From NCBI RefSeq assembly GCF_033958435.1, contig NC_134160.1:9969001-10033000 (forward strand): 64,000 nt of DNA, read 5' to 3'. The translations under genes and the position numbers were made by a program. Origin of the DNA: Carettochelys insculpta. Its lineage: Eukaryota; Chordata; Testudines; Carettochelyidae. Positions 34,551-47,566 of this stretch are shown in pieces. Positions within the stretch are counted from its first letter, which is position 1; each line of letters starts with the position of its first letter. The notes under the pieces were generated by a model. The model ran no database searches, was not told the origin of the DNA, and saw only the letters and a list, made by a program, of their open reading frames with translations.

Positions 34551-34973
34551 AGTTGTGTCCACACAGCAAAGTTATTTCGGAATAAAAGCCACTATTCTGA
34601 AATAGCTTTGCTAGCGTCTCTTCAACACAACCATTATTTTGAAATAATTTCAAAATAGCGGACGGCTTATTTTGAATTTGGTGAATCTCATTCTGTGAGG
34701 AATAGGGGCTGTGTAGACAGGGAATAGGGGCTATTTCAAAATAAGCTATTCTGGAATAGCCTATTCCTAAATAAAACTACTGTGTAGACATAGTATTTCA
34801 GATTAGAGCCCCTGAAATCGGCTTTATTGCATGTGGACACACCATTTCAGAATAATTTTTGTTTATTTGGAGGCTTTCCTGTAGTGTGGATGCATTATTC
34901 TGTAATAGCTTATTTCAGAATAATAACTTCAGAATAACCTATTCTGGAATAACACTATAGCGTAGGCATACCC
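34551..34973. mobile_element. Harbinger-type MITE cluster (TTATTTCGGAATA family)
   Basis: Made of many TTATTTCGGAATA / TATTCTGGAATAG words in both orientations, with terminus-like ends at the left (GTTGTGTCCACACAGC), the middle (TACTGTGTAGACATAG) and the right (TATAGCGTAGGCATACCC). It could be one rearranged element or two adjacent ones. No matching flanking triplet was found. Confidence 0.55.
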
Positions 34974-34976
34974 TCA

Positions 34977-35269
34977 AGCTGCCGCTAGTCCAGATTGACA
35001 CTCTGAAATTGATCTACTGGCAGTTGATTTAGCAGATCTAGTGAAGATCTGCCAAATCAATCACAGATCACTCTCCTGTCAATCCCATTACTCTACTCTG
35101 GATGAGAGGAGTAAGGGAAGTCAACAGGAGAGTTTCTCCCATTGACCTCCTGCTGCGTACAGCCCATGGTAACTTGACTTGAGGTACATACATAAATTCC
35201 TGCTACGTTATTCACATAGCTAGAGTTGCGTAGCTTAAATCTGTTCTCTGCCATAGCTTAGATGCAGCC
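34977..35269. mobile_element. Harbinger-type MITE with TCA duplication
   Basis: The left end AGCTGCCGCTAGTCC and the right end TAGCTTAGATGCAGCC are inverted partners. TCA flanks both sides (34974-34976 and 35270-35272). The interior has TTGATTTAGCAGATCTAG and its partner CTAGTGAAGATCTGCCAAAT. Confidence 0.7.
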
Positions 35270-35272
35270 TCA

Positions 35273-36257
35273 GGGACAGAAGACTTTTCCGTGCAATATT
35301 TTCTTTAATTGTAATGTTTATTTTCTGTCAGAACAAAGCAGATTCAAATCCTTGCGTATCTAGAAAAGGATGGCTTCTTAATCATGCAGGGAAAAAAATC
35401 ATAAAGATCTTCAAATAGTCCTTTTGTAGTAGGGAAAGCTCATTCATTCAGTGGCAAACCAGGGAGGTGCTTTTGGACAACCTGTGTGTCCTAAACAATT
35501 TTAGGTGTTGACTTATGAATGAACAATGAACTATCACATCAGAATGTTTGAAAGAAAGCAGTGTTGTTGTCCACAAAAAAGTGTATTTGTTCCCTTTTTA
35601 CAGATTATGAGCTTGGGGTAGATAAGCTAAATAATTTTTGCACAGTCATAGGGCACATCTGTACGATGCAGAATATTAATATTTTCTGCCAGAAGTATGT
35701 TACAGGGGTAGAGCTCTTGTAGCTCCAGTCTAAGGTTCAGGAAAACTGATGAAAAGGCAAAATATTTGAGTAAAAGCTGAAACTTCAAAAAGAGAGTGAA
35801 AAGGTCATAAACGAGGCCCTAAAGAATTACAAGAAAATTACATAATGGATTTGCAGGTAGGTGGTGGAAGCAGCTGTGGCAAAGACTTGTATCTGTTTGG
35901 TTGTGGGTATTGACAAATTCGACAGAGTGCAAAGCTAACAAAGTTACGAGAGGGAAACCAGGTGAGACCATGAATTTGCTGCAGCAAAGTAGAGCTACAA
36001 ACTCTATAGGAAAAAAAATGTAAGAAATTACTTGAGAATGCTGAGAACTGGAGCAAATATTAAAAGTGGAAGAGAGGCACATAATTCAGGTTGTCTTGGA
36101 AGTCATACTGTTAGATGTTCCATGATGTTCTCTAAAAGAAACTGAATGAAGGGCTGTATGTCCCAAAAAACATGTAATACTTCTAATGTGTATTACGAAG
36201 GTAAGGAAGAACGTTTGGAGATGAAAGCCTAGCCTGACTGTATCTCCTTTTGGTAGC
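35273..36257. other. No gene recognised
   Basis: Non-coding; nothing recognisable. Confidence 0.5.
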
Positions 36258-36265
36258 TTTTAGAA

Positions 36266-36533
36266 CAGGGGTGAGCAAACTTTTTACATCAGGCCCCACT
36301 TTTCATCCCTGCAGTTTTGACCCCCCAACCCTTTTGGCATGGGTAAGAACATAAGTATGTAGAATGTAAAAACTATATGAATTGGTATATAAATGTAAAT
36401 GCACATACATAAAAACTAACATACTTCAACATTTTTAATGAGATGGATTGACACCTGCCAGCCAATAATGCACTCCCTTTTTGAAATTTCATGACTCTCT
36501 AATGGGGCCCTCCCCACACTTTGCTTGCCCCTG
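36266..36533. mobile_element. hAT MITE, same family as 24177
   Basis: Termini CAGGGGTGAGCAAACTTTTT and TTGCTTGCCCCTG. Flanking octamers TTTTAGAA (36258-36265) and GCTTAGAA (36534-36541) agree at 6 of 8. The interior is shorter than in the 24-kb copies. Confidence 0.85.
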
Positions 36534-36541
36534 GCTTAGAA

Positions 36542-37755
36542 TTCTGGCAGTAATAAGAAAGCAGGAAAATTGGCAAAAAAATGGAGAATATAGAGATCAG
36601 GCAGCCAAACTCTAAAATATGTATGTGGTAAAACCAAAGATGAGGAGGATAGAGTTGAGTGCTGCACAGGAACCTGTTCAAATGTGTTTGACAGAATACT
36701 CCAAGCAAGAGCAGTCCAAAGTTGTTGTCTGAGTTAACTGTAGCAGAACACAAATTGAAAGAGGTATTTTGTGTAGAACTGGTGTATGGACTACTGGCTT
36801 TAAGAAATCCTACTGACAATGTCATGTTTGGAAAGGAGAAAAAAAGATGGCTCTGGGTAGATCACTACATACTACATTTGGACAACTTCCAAAATGGGTC
36901 TCAGAGCCAAGGCCTTTAAAGGCAATACAAAAGAGAAAATGGCAACTATTGCTCATATTGAATAAGGAAAGGAGTTTATAATATACATTGATTCATTTTT
37001 TGCTTGAAAACATTTTAATTTAGTAAAAACACTAATGTACAATAGAGTGGAAGTTTATACCTGCAGTTGGGGGAGACTGGAATTACAATATAAGGAATGT
37101 TACAGAGTTCAGCAATAGAGTAATAATCTTTTCAACCTGTTGTTATTCAAACAGTAGCAGAATGACTCTGGTGATGTCTTTTTTGAAAAATGAGAAAGAA
37201 TAGAGGTAGTAGGGGGAATTTGAAAGTGGCAGCTAGGAGTAAAAGAAAAAGTCTGAAGACAATGCAGTGACAGCAGTTGGACCATATTGAGTAGGATAGA
37301 TGTGAGCAGGCAGGGAGAATCTATTGATGAGGTGACAGGCATAGTGGAGTAGCTCTGGCCACACGTGAAGCAATGTGCTCTGGAGTCACACATTGCGGGT
37401 ACTGTCAGTGGTCAAATTGCTGATAGTGGGAGTCGAAGTCTATGAGAAGGCATCCGCTACTTGCAAAAGACAAAAGAGTAATAATGAAACAATTATACTG
37501 GGGACAGGTTGTTCAAAATTGCCTTCCTATGTGTTTGTTTAGCAGTTAGCATAATGGGACCCTAATTCTGACTGTGGCATAGGGAATTTCTGCAATACTA
37601 ATAATAAAATATTTATAAAACCAAGAGTTAAGGGTGTTATAGTGGAAAGGAAACTATTCTGGCATATCCTCTGAAAATATGTAAAACCATCAGTAAACAC
37701 ATAAATCCTATATTTTCTTGGTTTGAGTAAATTCTAGTTTCTTTAGCTTGTAGTT
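36542..37755. other. No gene; one ancient LINE-like 3' trace
   Basis: No gene seen. 37530-37610 (GTGTTTGTTTAGCAGTTAGC, ATAATGGGACCCTAATTC, AATACTAATAATAAAAT) resembles the 3' end of an ancient L3/CR1-type LINE. A weaker relative lies near 60890-60925. Confidence 0.45.
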
Positions 37756-37759
37756 ACTA

Positions 37760-38365
37760 CAGGTTGAACCTCTCTAGTCCAGCACCCTTGGGACCTGACT
37801 GGTGCTGAACAAGTGAATTTGCCAAACACAGGAGGTCAATATTGTCTAGCAGCCTTACCAATGTTTCCATTACATACTGGGCTCTTAGAAGACATTTGGG
37901 GTAAACAGAGGTAAAGAACAGAACATTGAGAACCAAGACTGATGTCTGTAAACAAACTTTATGGGACCATGGGAAACTTGGCTACACCCATGATAAGTGG
38001 ATATCCAGCTAACTAAGGCTGGGTCTACACTTACCTTGAATATCAACGTCTGCTATGCAATTTTAGGTATGCCAATTGCTTACCAAAAATTGATTTTTCA
38101 GCCATCGATATTTGTCCTGGTCCTCACTGAGGAATGCTGATGGGAGTGCTCCTTCCATTGGCACTCCTTAATCCTTGTGGCTCACAAGGAGTTCCAAGGT
38201 CCACATTGACCCTAGAATGCACCGATTCACGTATGTGCTAAACCACCCCAGAAGATCAAACCTAAGCGTTCGATCTTCTATGGCAAGCGTAGACCCAAAC
38301 TAAAATCATGCTGAACTACAGATGATGCCAGATGAGAGCGTGCCAGATTAGAGAAGTGCAACCTC
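37760..38365. mobile_element. pogo/Tigger-type MITE (MER2-like ends), TA duplication
   Basis: The left terminus is CAGGTTGAACCTCTCTAGTC and the right terminus GAGAAGTGCAACCTC is its diverged partner, flanked by TA on both sides (37758-37759, 38366-38367). Ends of this kind are known from MER2/Tigger elements. A Harbinger-type MITE sits inside it. Confidence 0.8.
38017..38300. mobile_element. Harbinger-type MITE with TAA duplication, nested
   Basis: The left end GGCTGGGTCTACACTTACC and the right end GGCAAGCGTAGACCCAAAC are inverted partners. Flanking TAA occurs at 38014-38016 and 38301-38303. It is inserted in the pogo MITE, so it is younger than that element. Confidence 0.8.
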
Positions 38366-38367
38366 TA

Positions 38368-41340
38368 CTTAATTTGCATTTAGTACTATAGATAACCTCT
38401 CCTTCCCAAATCCATTTATGTCTCCACAAAAATTAGCAGCTCATATAACACAGAGAGAGCTGCATAAGTGGCCCATGGTGATAAATACAGTTAGAACCAC
38501 TGAGGTAACATTTACAGTTATCAGAATAAAGGGCCATGGCTTTTCCATTCTTTGTTACCAACAGTAATTAAGGTGTGACCTCCATTCATGAACACAGCCA
38601 GTTCACAACAGATCAAACCCTTTCCCTGCAGTTGATGACTGGTGGACTTTCTAGCTTCTGGATACTGCTTATACACTATGTCTGTCTTGGTACTGATCAA
38701 TGTTTTGCCCTTCTCTCAATCTCATACCTTCACAGCGATCTTATTCCATAGTCTGGATCTGCAAGAAAGTCTGCCTTAAAACTGTTTCATTCCTCTGTTT
38801 TTCATGAGTGATGCGAGAAAACACAGGAAGGGAAATGCAACAAAAGAATATCCTTTATTTTCCTACTAGATTGATACTGACTTAAATCTCTAAAAAAAAA
38901 AGTAGTCCCCTATGAAAATTCAAGACACAATTCTACTTTAGCTGAATGTTAAGTGGAAAAACTACAAAACAAGAAAGTTGTCCAGTTGGAATACTCTTTA
39001 AAACTGGACTGTCGTCTTACACACACAAATTTCCTCCACTCCATACACATCTTTTACATGTACATTAGTGAACCCTAATAATTTGCTCTCTGAGACAATT
39101 TAGAAACCTTACAGTAGAACAAGATTTTATTTCCAGCACTTCTATATAAAGGTGTGGGATTCTTTCTGTTTCTGCAATGACATTTCATGTAACAGATTTG
39201 ACTAGAGTAAGGATCACTGTGCTTGTTTCTCCAAGTACAGTCTGACACAGAGAATTTGCTGAGCTTGCTGGTATTCTGGGCCAGGTCAGCCTACATACTA
39301 CTCACTCTATGTATTTCATGCTTCTTTACACTCTTGTGACCTGGATGAATTTTTTTAAGGAATGGAGCAAGGCATTCTTTTCTTAATACAGTCCCTGGTG
39401 ATACATTTCATTGTCACATAATTTTTTCCAAAGGACTCTGGCTTGTTCATTGCACCACATCAGTAGTTATTCAGTATTTTATTTTATCTTCCTGATTCAA
39501 TGTGGGGCCCCATATTTTATTTATTGTACACAGTTCAAACCCTACATATAAAATTATTAATTTCCTCATGGACTTTTTGTGTTTTTCATCACTATAGCAT
39601 CTGACTGCTTTTAAAATGTTAACTACATTTATCTTCACAAGCCGGTGAAGTATTATCCTCATTTTACAGAGGAGGAATCAAGAAAGCGGTTTAAGGACAA
39701 AATTAACATATGTGTCCACTAATTTTTGGCTGTCAAATTTGAGAAAAGTAAGGATTGATATTTTTTAAGAGTACATAGCATTTTTATTTCATGTTATATG
39801 GTCAAAGTGCATAACTGACTTCAGTTCCAGTTGTCAGTACTCACCATTTCTGCAATCCAGGCTCCTAACGTCTGAGGTACATGTATGCAACATCCCAGAG
39901 TAATTCTGTTTGTAGACGAACGAACAGGATCTACTTGTCTGGTGTGGTATTCATTTGCCTTAACCACAAGACTATCTTCATCCAGTTCTCTGCTTTGTTC
40001 ACTATGCATCTTCTGACTTTGGGGTAAATGAAGCAGGGCTCCTGTACACAACAGCCTCATTCATAACCCACTTCATTTTCTGTGCACGATCCATCTAGTG
40101 CTTGATTTTGCAACCTTAGTGTCTTATACCAGAGCTTTATTGTCTGTAATTTATATGGCTGATTAAAGAAAACTGGAAAAAAAAAGTATTGTTCCACATG
40201 ATTAAGTTTATCCCCCGCTAGTATGGGAGTGGGCTATGCTCTGGGTATGTAGAACATTCAAATAATTTTGCTGTCTGTCTCTAACAATCCTTTGCTAAGC
40301 ATTGGTAAATGTCAGTTCTCAGAGGCTATTAATTCAGAAGAGTACAAAAAAGTACACCTCCATGCCAAAGGCAACCCCTTTTGCTCAAAATGTGGCGGTG
40401 TTAAAACTCTTAAAGTGAACTGCTATAAGAATTTAACACGGACAAAACGGTGTTTTACCTGACCCTCATTCTTGCAAATGGCTGAACCATTTCTGCTGAA
40501 ACTTAGTGATAATACTGATCAGCCTGAAGCAACCACTTTGCATGGAAAATTTTAGCCTCCATAGTGATTGGCAAAATTATAAGCAACTGAAAACAGGACC
40601 TTATAATGGAAATGTTTGGTAACCTTAATTATAGGTATAACATAGCTACTCGTTTCATCTATAATTACAGAATTGCCTAGAGGGTCTCACCTAAAATTTG
40701 GGGTCTTGTTGTGGTAGGCACTGTGACACTACAAACACCTTGTAAAAAACAGAGTAGAATCTTCTAAAGGGACAAGACAAGACAAAGACAGGGGTGCAAA
40801 AAAAAAACTTAGTCAGATACAGGAGTAGAATCCTGTTAGGCTGTCCAGCCAGAGTACCCTGTCCACTAGGGTGTGCAGCTTCAGTAGACCATAGCAGAGG
40901 CTCTATGTCTAAAACAACGTGAAAGACAAGAGTGAGGTTCTACAGTTGCTGTTGGCTATTTTATTGTCTCTATTTTAATAGAGTGGAGGTAGCTCAAGGT
41001 TTTATGGTAGAAGGAAACGCCATATTATCAGAAAATAGAAATGGCAGAGACCGATTTCACATATCAGCTAACTCCCTGAAAATGTAGGACTCTGTTGCCA
41101 TCAGAATCCATTATCAAACATCCTACAAGGATAGTGACTAGTATTTAAAAGTAACTGCTTTGAAAGGCTTTTGCATGAGTAAAACATGTAGGACCCCAAT
41201 GATAATATAAAAATGGCTTAGACCTTAGAAAATTGAATAGTATAAAACTGCGAATCACAGTTATGATTGTACTTGGTAACATTTTAAACAAAAACCTCTT
41301 CTGGTTGTTCCTATTGCTTCCTACTGACTCCAGTGTTCTA
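38368..41340. other. No gene recognised; MIR-like trace
   Basis: Non-coding. 39645-39705 (GAAGTATTATCCTCATTTTA, CAGAGGAGGAATCAAGAAAG) resembles a MIR-type SINE core. No exon is supported. Confidence 0.45.
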
Positions 41341-41347
41341 GGATTCA

Positions 41348-43299
41348 GGGTATGGCTATACTTGGGAATCAAAATGAATTTGTTAGTCAAATTTTTAACA
41401 CTGAATTTTATAAAGTTGCGGGTGTGTCCTGACCAGCTCAGAAAGTCGATTTAGTATGTCCCCACATGGTTGCCTGAATCTGACTGTTGTAGCAGTGCAT
41501 TGTGGTCACCTATCCCACGGTTCCTGCAGCCCCATTACATTTTGGGATTTTGTGTTCATGTACTATGGGGAAAAAAAGTCACCACATGTGGTTCTGTGAT
41601 TCTGATGTTTTCATCCCAGAATGCATTTTCCTCACCTCTCCTTTCCAGCTCTTTTAAAAAAAAATGGCATTTTCTTATGGTTTTTGTCTTGACTACCAGC
41701 CACCAGTACAGGCACTAACATGGATCCCGATAAGCTTCAAAGGTTGATCCAGCGTTTTGTGCTCAGTTCCCACACTAATGCAGAATGAGCTCATTGTTTC
41801 CAGGGGCATTGACGAACGTGAATCTCTGGAGAGAAGAACCGTGGAGTTTCTGGCATCACTGTACAGCATGGAGCCACAAAACCAGCACAGACTGGTGGGA
41901 TCGCATTGTTTTGCAGTCATAGAATGACCAGCAGTGGCTGTAAAACTTCCGCATGTGTAAGGCCACTTTCAAGGAACTTTGTGAACTGTGGCCTCCTGTC
42001 CTGAAGTGCAGCAATATCAGAATGAGACCTGCTTTGACAGGTGAGAAGCACATAGCAAATGCTCTTTGGAAGTTTGCAATGCCAGACAGTTACTGGTCAG
42101 TGGGCAATCAGTTTGGAATGGGAAAATCTATGATGGGGACTGTTGTCCTATGGGTAGCTACGGTGATCAACATACTTCTCTGCAGGAGAAGTATGTGACT
42201 CTTTGGAATGTACAGGAGAAAATGGACAGATTTGCTGCCATGGGGTTCCCTCACTGTAGTGGTACCATAGCCAGAATGTACATCCACATCTTGGCACTGG
42301 ACTACCAGGCCTCAGAGTACATTAACGTCAAGGGATACTTTTCTATGGTATTGAAGGTGTTGATGGATCACAAAGGTCATTTCACCAATATCAGCGTGGG
42401 GTGGTCAGGAAGGGTGCATGACGCATGAGTCGTGAGGAATTCTGGTCTGTTTAGAAGGCTCCAGAGTGGTACTTTTTTCCCAGAGCAGAAGATTAACATT
42501 GAGGGCATGAAAATGCCTATAGTGATTTTGGGTGACCCTGCTTACCTCTTGTTCACTTGGCTCATGAAGCCCTCCTTAGGCACCCTGGACTCCAATGAGG
42601 AGCTCTTTAAGTACTGACTGAGCAGATGCAGAATGGTGGTAGAATGGGCCTTTGGCTTTTTAAAAGCCAGGTGCCTTCTGATCCTCTTAGACCTCAATGA
42701 AGAAAACACAACCGTTGTCATTGGGGTCTGCTGCGTTCTTCATAACATTTGTGAGTTGAAGGGGGAAAGTTTCATGCTTTCATGGGGGCAGCTGAGGCAG
42801 AGATCCTGTCAAGAAATTATCAGCAACTGACCCCAGGAGAAAACAGGAAATCCCAGAAAGAGGTACTGAAAATCAGGGATGCCTTGAAAACCAAGTTTGT
42901 GAATGAGCCTGAAGGGCATTAACTGGCATATCCCCACCCCAACTCTGCTGTTTCTTTGCCCTTCATGAAACCCCCCATCAACAGGGAGACAACTATCATC
43001 ACCCACCCAACCCCAAAACATGTTAACCAATAAACAAAACTCTTTTTACAATAAATAATGTTTTTATTTAGGGGGCACTAATAGAAGAGTGGGGCATAGA
43101 GGGGAAAAAAGTAGGCAGGGGCCGAGTTCCCCCCCAGATGACCCCTTGACCCAGCAAGGACGAGTGGGCCCACTGGACTGAATAGAGGCCCAGGAATAGG
43201 ACTGACTTTGTCACACAGCGTTATTTCAAAATAAGATATTTTGAAATAGTTGTTTCAAAATATCTTATTGCAAAACATCTCTGTAGTGTAGACATAGCC
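41348..43299 (+). mobile_element. Harbinger copy C, related lineage
   Basis: The left end GGGTATGGCTATACTTGGG and the right end CTGTAGTGTAGACATAGCC are inverted partners about 1.95 kb apart. Flanking triplets TCA and AAA do not match. A transposase pseudogene occupies the middle, followed by AATAAA signals near 43029 and 43050. Only a short GC-rich stretch (43065-43190) remains where copies B, D and E carry the second gene. Confidence 0.7.
41900..42830 (+). pseudogene. Harbinger DDE transposase, copy C, intronless at the usual site
   Basis: The frame at 41953-42198 covers the N-terminal DNA-binding part (LTGEKHIANALWKFAMPDSY, WSVGNQFGMGKSMMGTVVLW) and passes straight into VATVINILL. In copies B, D and E an intron separates these two phrases. 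Later blocks: GYFSMVLKVLMDHKGHFTNI, a stop at the VHDA phrase (42426), VILGDPAYLLFTWLMKP (second Asp at 42534), and VVEWAFGFLKARC (Glu at 42642). The first catalytic Asp (expected in a DGTHI-like phrase near 42270) has been lost (reads IARMYIHI). Stops and a frame change make it non-functional. Wording differs enough from B/D/E to call it a separate subfamily. Confidence 0.8.
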
Positions 43300-43469
43300 A
43301 AATTGAGCCCTTTGGGCAGTACTTTCTGTGTTGCTTAAACTCCATAGTGCTCCTTTGAGGTGGCCCTGTGGGAACATCAGTTGTCCCAAGCTTTGCATAG
43401 ATGTTTCCATGGTTCCTTATGGGGATATCCAAATGGATTAAATTGTAGGATCAAGGTTTTAAAAGTCTT

Positions 43470-43815
43470 CTTTTTTTTTTTAATTGTGTATATGAATCAA
43501 GAATCATATTATATACAGTGGTCTTTTTTTTTACAACGAGACGATAGTCAGTCAGCTCCATATCCTCAGGCAATCCTGTGGCTGGGGCTGCCAAGGTGCC
43601 GGTACTCAGTACTGGCACAAAAAAGCCCACTATATATTTAATTGCAATCATCATTAAAAGCAGGGAGAGTAAATTTTTGCACCTGAACTGATTCCTTTTT
43701 ATTGAAAGTTTTCCAAGGCTGGTCTACATACCTTTTCTTTTACTGATTTGATATATTTCATATCTCAGTTTTTATTAATAAATTATGCAATTATCACTTT
43801 TACCTTCCTTGTACT
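43470..43815. other. Unclassified, possible repeat end
   Basis: Contains a poly-T run and a small palindrome (GGTACTCAGTACTGG near 43599) that looks like part of a DNA element. I cannot delimit it. Confidence 0.25.
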
Positions 43816-43819
43816 CTTT

Positions 43820-44238
43820 GGCTGCATCTACACTAACAAGTGCTTTCAAAAGATTTTTCGAAAGAAGGGGGTTCTTTCGAAAGATCCTATGGATCGTCTA
43901 CACACACAAAGCGTTCTTTTGAAAGTAAATTGAAAGAATGTGGTACTCCTTTCGAAATCCTTCTTCCTTTCCCATTTCAGGAAGAGTGCCCCCTTTCAAA
44001 AGAAAAAGTGTGTAGATGCTCTGCAGGGCCCTTCTTTCGAAAGAGTGTTCCTCCTGGGGCCTGATTTTTCCATCCCTAGACCATTCTTTCCAAAGAGCAG
44101 GGGTTGTCTGGATGCTCTCTTTCAAAAGAGCAGAGAGAGAGAGAGAGAGAGAGAGAGTGTGTGTGCGCGCGCACTCTTTCAAAAGAAGTTCTTTTGGAAG
44201 GGCGTCTTTTGAAAGATCCTTGTAGTGTAGACATAGCC
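43820..44238. mobile_element. Harbinger-type MITE, CTTTCGAAAG family
   Basis: The left end is GGCTGCATCTACACTAACAA and the right end GTAGTGTAGACATAGCC is inverted. Flanking triplets TTT and TTG agree at two of three positions. The interior is made of CTTTCGAAAG/CTTTTGAAAG words; frames over it translate to repetitive Ser-Phe-Lys/Glu-Arg strings and are not genes. A GA microsatellite (about 44130-44158) lies within. Confidence 0.75.
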
Positions 44239-44807
44239 TTGAAATTAAGAAACATTATTTACAATAGCACAACTCTGAGTTTTTTGACAGTAGAATAGAT
44301 ATTCATCAACTTTAGTTATGTTCCTTCTATGTTTTAAGAAATATATTTGGATTATTACTGTTATTAACATTTTTAGATCACCCCTTTTTTTTATAAAGTC
44401 TTTAATAGTATGAAGCCTATGATAAACTTAGTATTACAGTGTATTCTGTTCTCCATGATGATGGGTATAGTAGAATTCTATATGGAATGCTATCATAAAA
44501 ATTCCTAATTACTTGTTGTACTGTACAAATTGTACCTGAGGATACAGTTTTCTTATTCAGAGTAACTTTACTTTAAATAGTTCGGCTCTAGCCATATAGC
44601 TGAATTAGATGTCTATTAAAGATAAGACTTTTCTAAAATCTTCTGTCCTGTCTCAGCAAAATATTCTTAACTTTAATTTCTCTTTCTATGTTTTGTGGAT
44701 GTATTTTTATTCACTTCCAGGCTGGGAACTTAGAAACTTTTGCTATGGACTCGACTTTGTAAAGTGTGAGCAAACTGGCCTCCAATCCAGTAAAATGTAT
44801 GCTTAAT

Positions 44808-45208
44808 GGGTACATCTACACTACAGCGATCTTTCAAAAGAAGTCCTTCCAGAAGATCTCTTCTGAAAGAACTTCTTTTGAAAGAGTGCATCTGCACACA
44901 AAAAAGCAGATCAAAACAGTGACCTGCTCTTTCAAAAGAAAGCAACCACACAGCTCCCACTCTTTTGAAAGAATGGGCCAGGGATCAAAAACTCAGATGC
45001 CATGAGGACTGCTCTTTCAAAAAAAAAATATATATAGTGTTTACACAAGTTTTCTTTTGAAAGAAGGCGCTCTTCCTTTCAGAAAGGAGAACCATGTTCT
45101 TTGGATTTACTTTCGAAAGAATGCTTTGTGTGTAGACGCTCTGTTGGATATTTCGAAAGAGCCCCTTTTGAAAAGTTTTTGAAAGAACTTGCTAGTATAG
45201 ACACGGCC
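44808..45208. mobile_element. Harbinger-type MITE, CTTTCGAAAG family, AAT duplication
   Basis: The left end GGGTACATCTACACTACAG pairs with the right end GCTAGTATAGACACGGCC. AAT flanks both sides (44805-44807, 45209-45211). Interior words match the 43820 element. Confidence 0.8.
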
Positions 45209-45211
45209 AAT

Positions 45212-46505
45212 GTTAATTATGGATAGTCTTTTAACATCAATGGGATTCAAATAATATTAAATATGTACTTAGGTACTATACTGAATTGGTGCCCATGTGT
45301 TCTGTGCCTTGCAGAATTGAGACCTCTGAATCAAGTGAATTTTAAAGATGAATTTTATCCCATTTGGCAAGAGTTTTTAAAACAAAAATTCTGACATGTT
45401 TAATAATCGTAACTTAATTTTAGAGACTGTTACGTGTAAAGTTGATGTGACCGGTTTCTTTCTCTCTTCAAATCCAAACTCTCTCCCTGATGAGTTAATG
45501 TAGGGTGTGCAATTCTCAGTCATGCTCCATTCCTCTGAGTTTTTTGTCCATATTTTCTATGTGTTGCATTCTGATTGGAAAATGGTAGTGTACAATGTTT
45601 GGTGTAACCTTAATCCTGAGCAGCATCTGTGCCCCTTGAAACAATCCTCTTCTGAAAGTCAGGGCTTTTGTATATACTTTGATGCTTAAATTAATAAAGT
45701 AAAAAAAGTTTTTAAACCAACAACATTGAATAAAATAGGGATTTTTTTTACTGACAAGTTAATGAACATAGACAGTTTCTAAGAGTATTTTTCTCCTATT
45801 CATGGAAACAGGTCATATCATTTTGTCCTTTGACATCACATTTATCCCCAACTAACACACATGATGTCAGAGATGAACAGTGTTTTAGGATAGAGAAATT
45901 GAATATGAAGAAGCGATTTCATTTTTAATCTTCATTTAGCTCTCATTTAAGCTTTTAATTACCCATAAGCATGTAATAAAAGAGTAATTATAATATAAAA
46001 CTGTGACAGAGAATGAAAATTCCTCTTTGAGCCTCGTGCATTTTCCTATCAAATGTAACAGGCATTTTGAGCAGCCCAGATGGCAATGCAGTTACACTAA
46101 CTATCCCCAGAAGACAAATCAGTGAAGATGAAGTGACAGGAACCTAAATATTGACTGAGGAATGTTACCTGAAAACAAGTTATTTTATTATTTCATTATT
46201 ATATGTATTATTAAAACAAATCTAACTAGGATTATAAACTTGTTAGCAGAAGCCCCATACATGCCTCAGGTGAGACATATGAAGTTGAAAACTAGGGGTC
46301 AGATTTTTCAAAAGAACTCCCACTTAGACATCCCCAGTAAACAGTTTTTTCAGAAGAATTCAGTATGGTGCGCACTGAGGTCTTCTGAAAATCTAGAGTT
46401 GAATATCTCTGGCACCTGAAAATTGTGCCTACGATAATATAATCACATTTCCTACAGAATATTTTGTTTAAACTTTAAAATAACCATTTTATAAGAGGAT
46501 TCAAA
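45212..46505. other. No gene; weak ancient palindromic repeat
   Basis: Non-coding. 46290-46430 contains TCAGATTTTTCAAAAGAACT and a later TCTTCTGAAAATCTAGAG, an inverted pair like those in old palindromic DNA elements. Weak. Confidence 0.35.
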
Positions 46506-46511
46506 TACTAT

Positions 46512-46970
46512 GGCTACAGTTACACTACAGCACTCTGTCAAGAGAAGTCACCGTTGGAAGAGATTTCCCGACAAAGCTTCTGTCAACAGAGTGTGGCCAC
46601 ACACTAAAAGTGGGTTGAAAGAGCGCTCCGCTCTGTTGACAAAGTGGATGGACAGTCTGGCTGTTCTCTCAACAAAACAGGCACCTGGAAGCACAGCAGA
46701 CAGGGCTGCCCATTGTTCTGGATGCCTAGTCTGTCGAGAGAAGGCTCTTCCCCGCTCCCCACCCCCCAGCATCCACACAGTTTTTTTTGTCGCCAGACTC
46801 TGCCAACAGCAGCATTATGCCTCATGGTTGAAAGGCAGGATGCTGTTGGTGAAAGTGCTGAGTTTTGTTGACAAACTGTCAACAAAACACATTTTGTGTG
46901 TTCATGCCCCATGAGTTTTGTTGACAAAACTAGGGTTTTGTCAGCAAAACTCACTAGTGTAACCGTAGCC
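46512..46970. mobile_element. Harbinger-type MITE, GTTGACAAAA family
   Basis: Termini GGCTACAGTTACACTACAG and CACTAGTGTAACCGTAGCC are inverted partners. Flanking triplets are TAT (46509-46511) and TGT (46971-46973). The interior matches the 4827-5227 element. Open frames of 75-134 codons within it are chance. Confidence 0.8.
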
Positions 46971-46974
46971 TGTG

Positions 46975-47405
46975 AGTATGACTCCTAACTATTCTGTTCA
47001 AAATAATTCTCCGCAGCCACTTCCCTTTATCTGATGCTTTTTTTCCTTTTATGTTACTTTTCATTTTCCAGGCCACATGCCATTGTAGGACAAGCAACAG
47101 ACTTGTCCCTTGACCTGGGGACTATTTGATTTCACCCCAGAGAGGTTGCTTCAAAAGTCTGAGCAGTATGACGCATTCTGTCCCAACTAGGGCTTTTAGT
47201 TTCTGATGGCCTGAGTGGAAGAGCTAGTTTAAATACTTAACGCGGATGCCCCACATTGGTATCTTATTCAACTCTTGAGTGTGGCAATCCAATCCATTTT
47301 ATAAATATGTATGTAGTACGTTCATTTTCCCCAGTTTTTGTTGACAGATGGTAAAATATGTATGCCTTAAATACCTTTCATTTTATTGAAGTAGCATTAT
47401 ATTGG
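46975..47405. other. No gene recognised
   Basis: AT-rich spacer between two elements. Confidence 0.5.
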
Positions 47406-47566
47406 TATTAGCCGCGCCTACACTAGCCAGCTATTTCGAAACAGCGGGGTCAACTTCAAAATAGCACCCACCGCGTCTATACGTGCTGAGCGCTATTTCG
47501 AAGTTGAAATCGACGTAAGGCAGCGAGACGGCGAAATCACTATCTTTATCAGGAGATGGGAATAGC

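Noticed and set aside
43840..44225. Frames rich in Ser-Phe-Glu-Arg on both strands
   Set aside because: Translations of CTTTCGAAAG words and a GA microsatellite inside a MITE.
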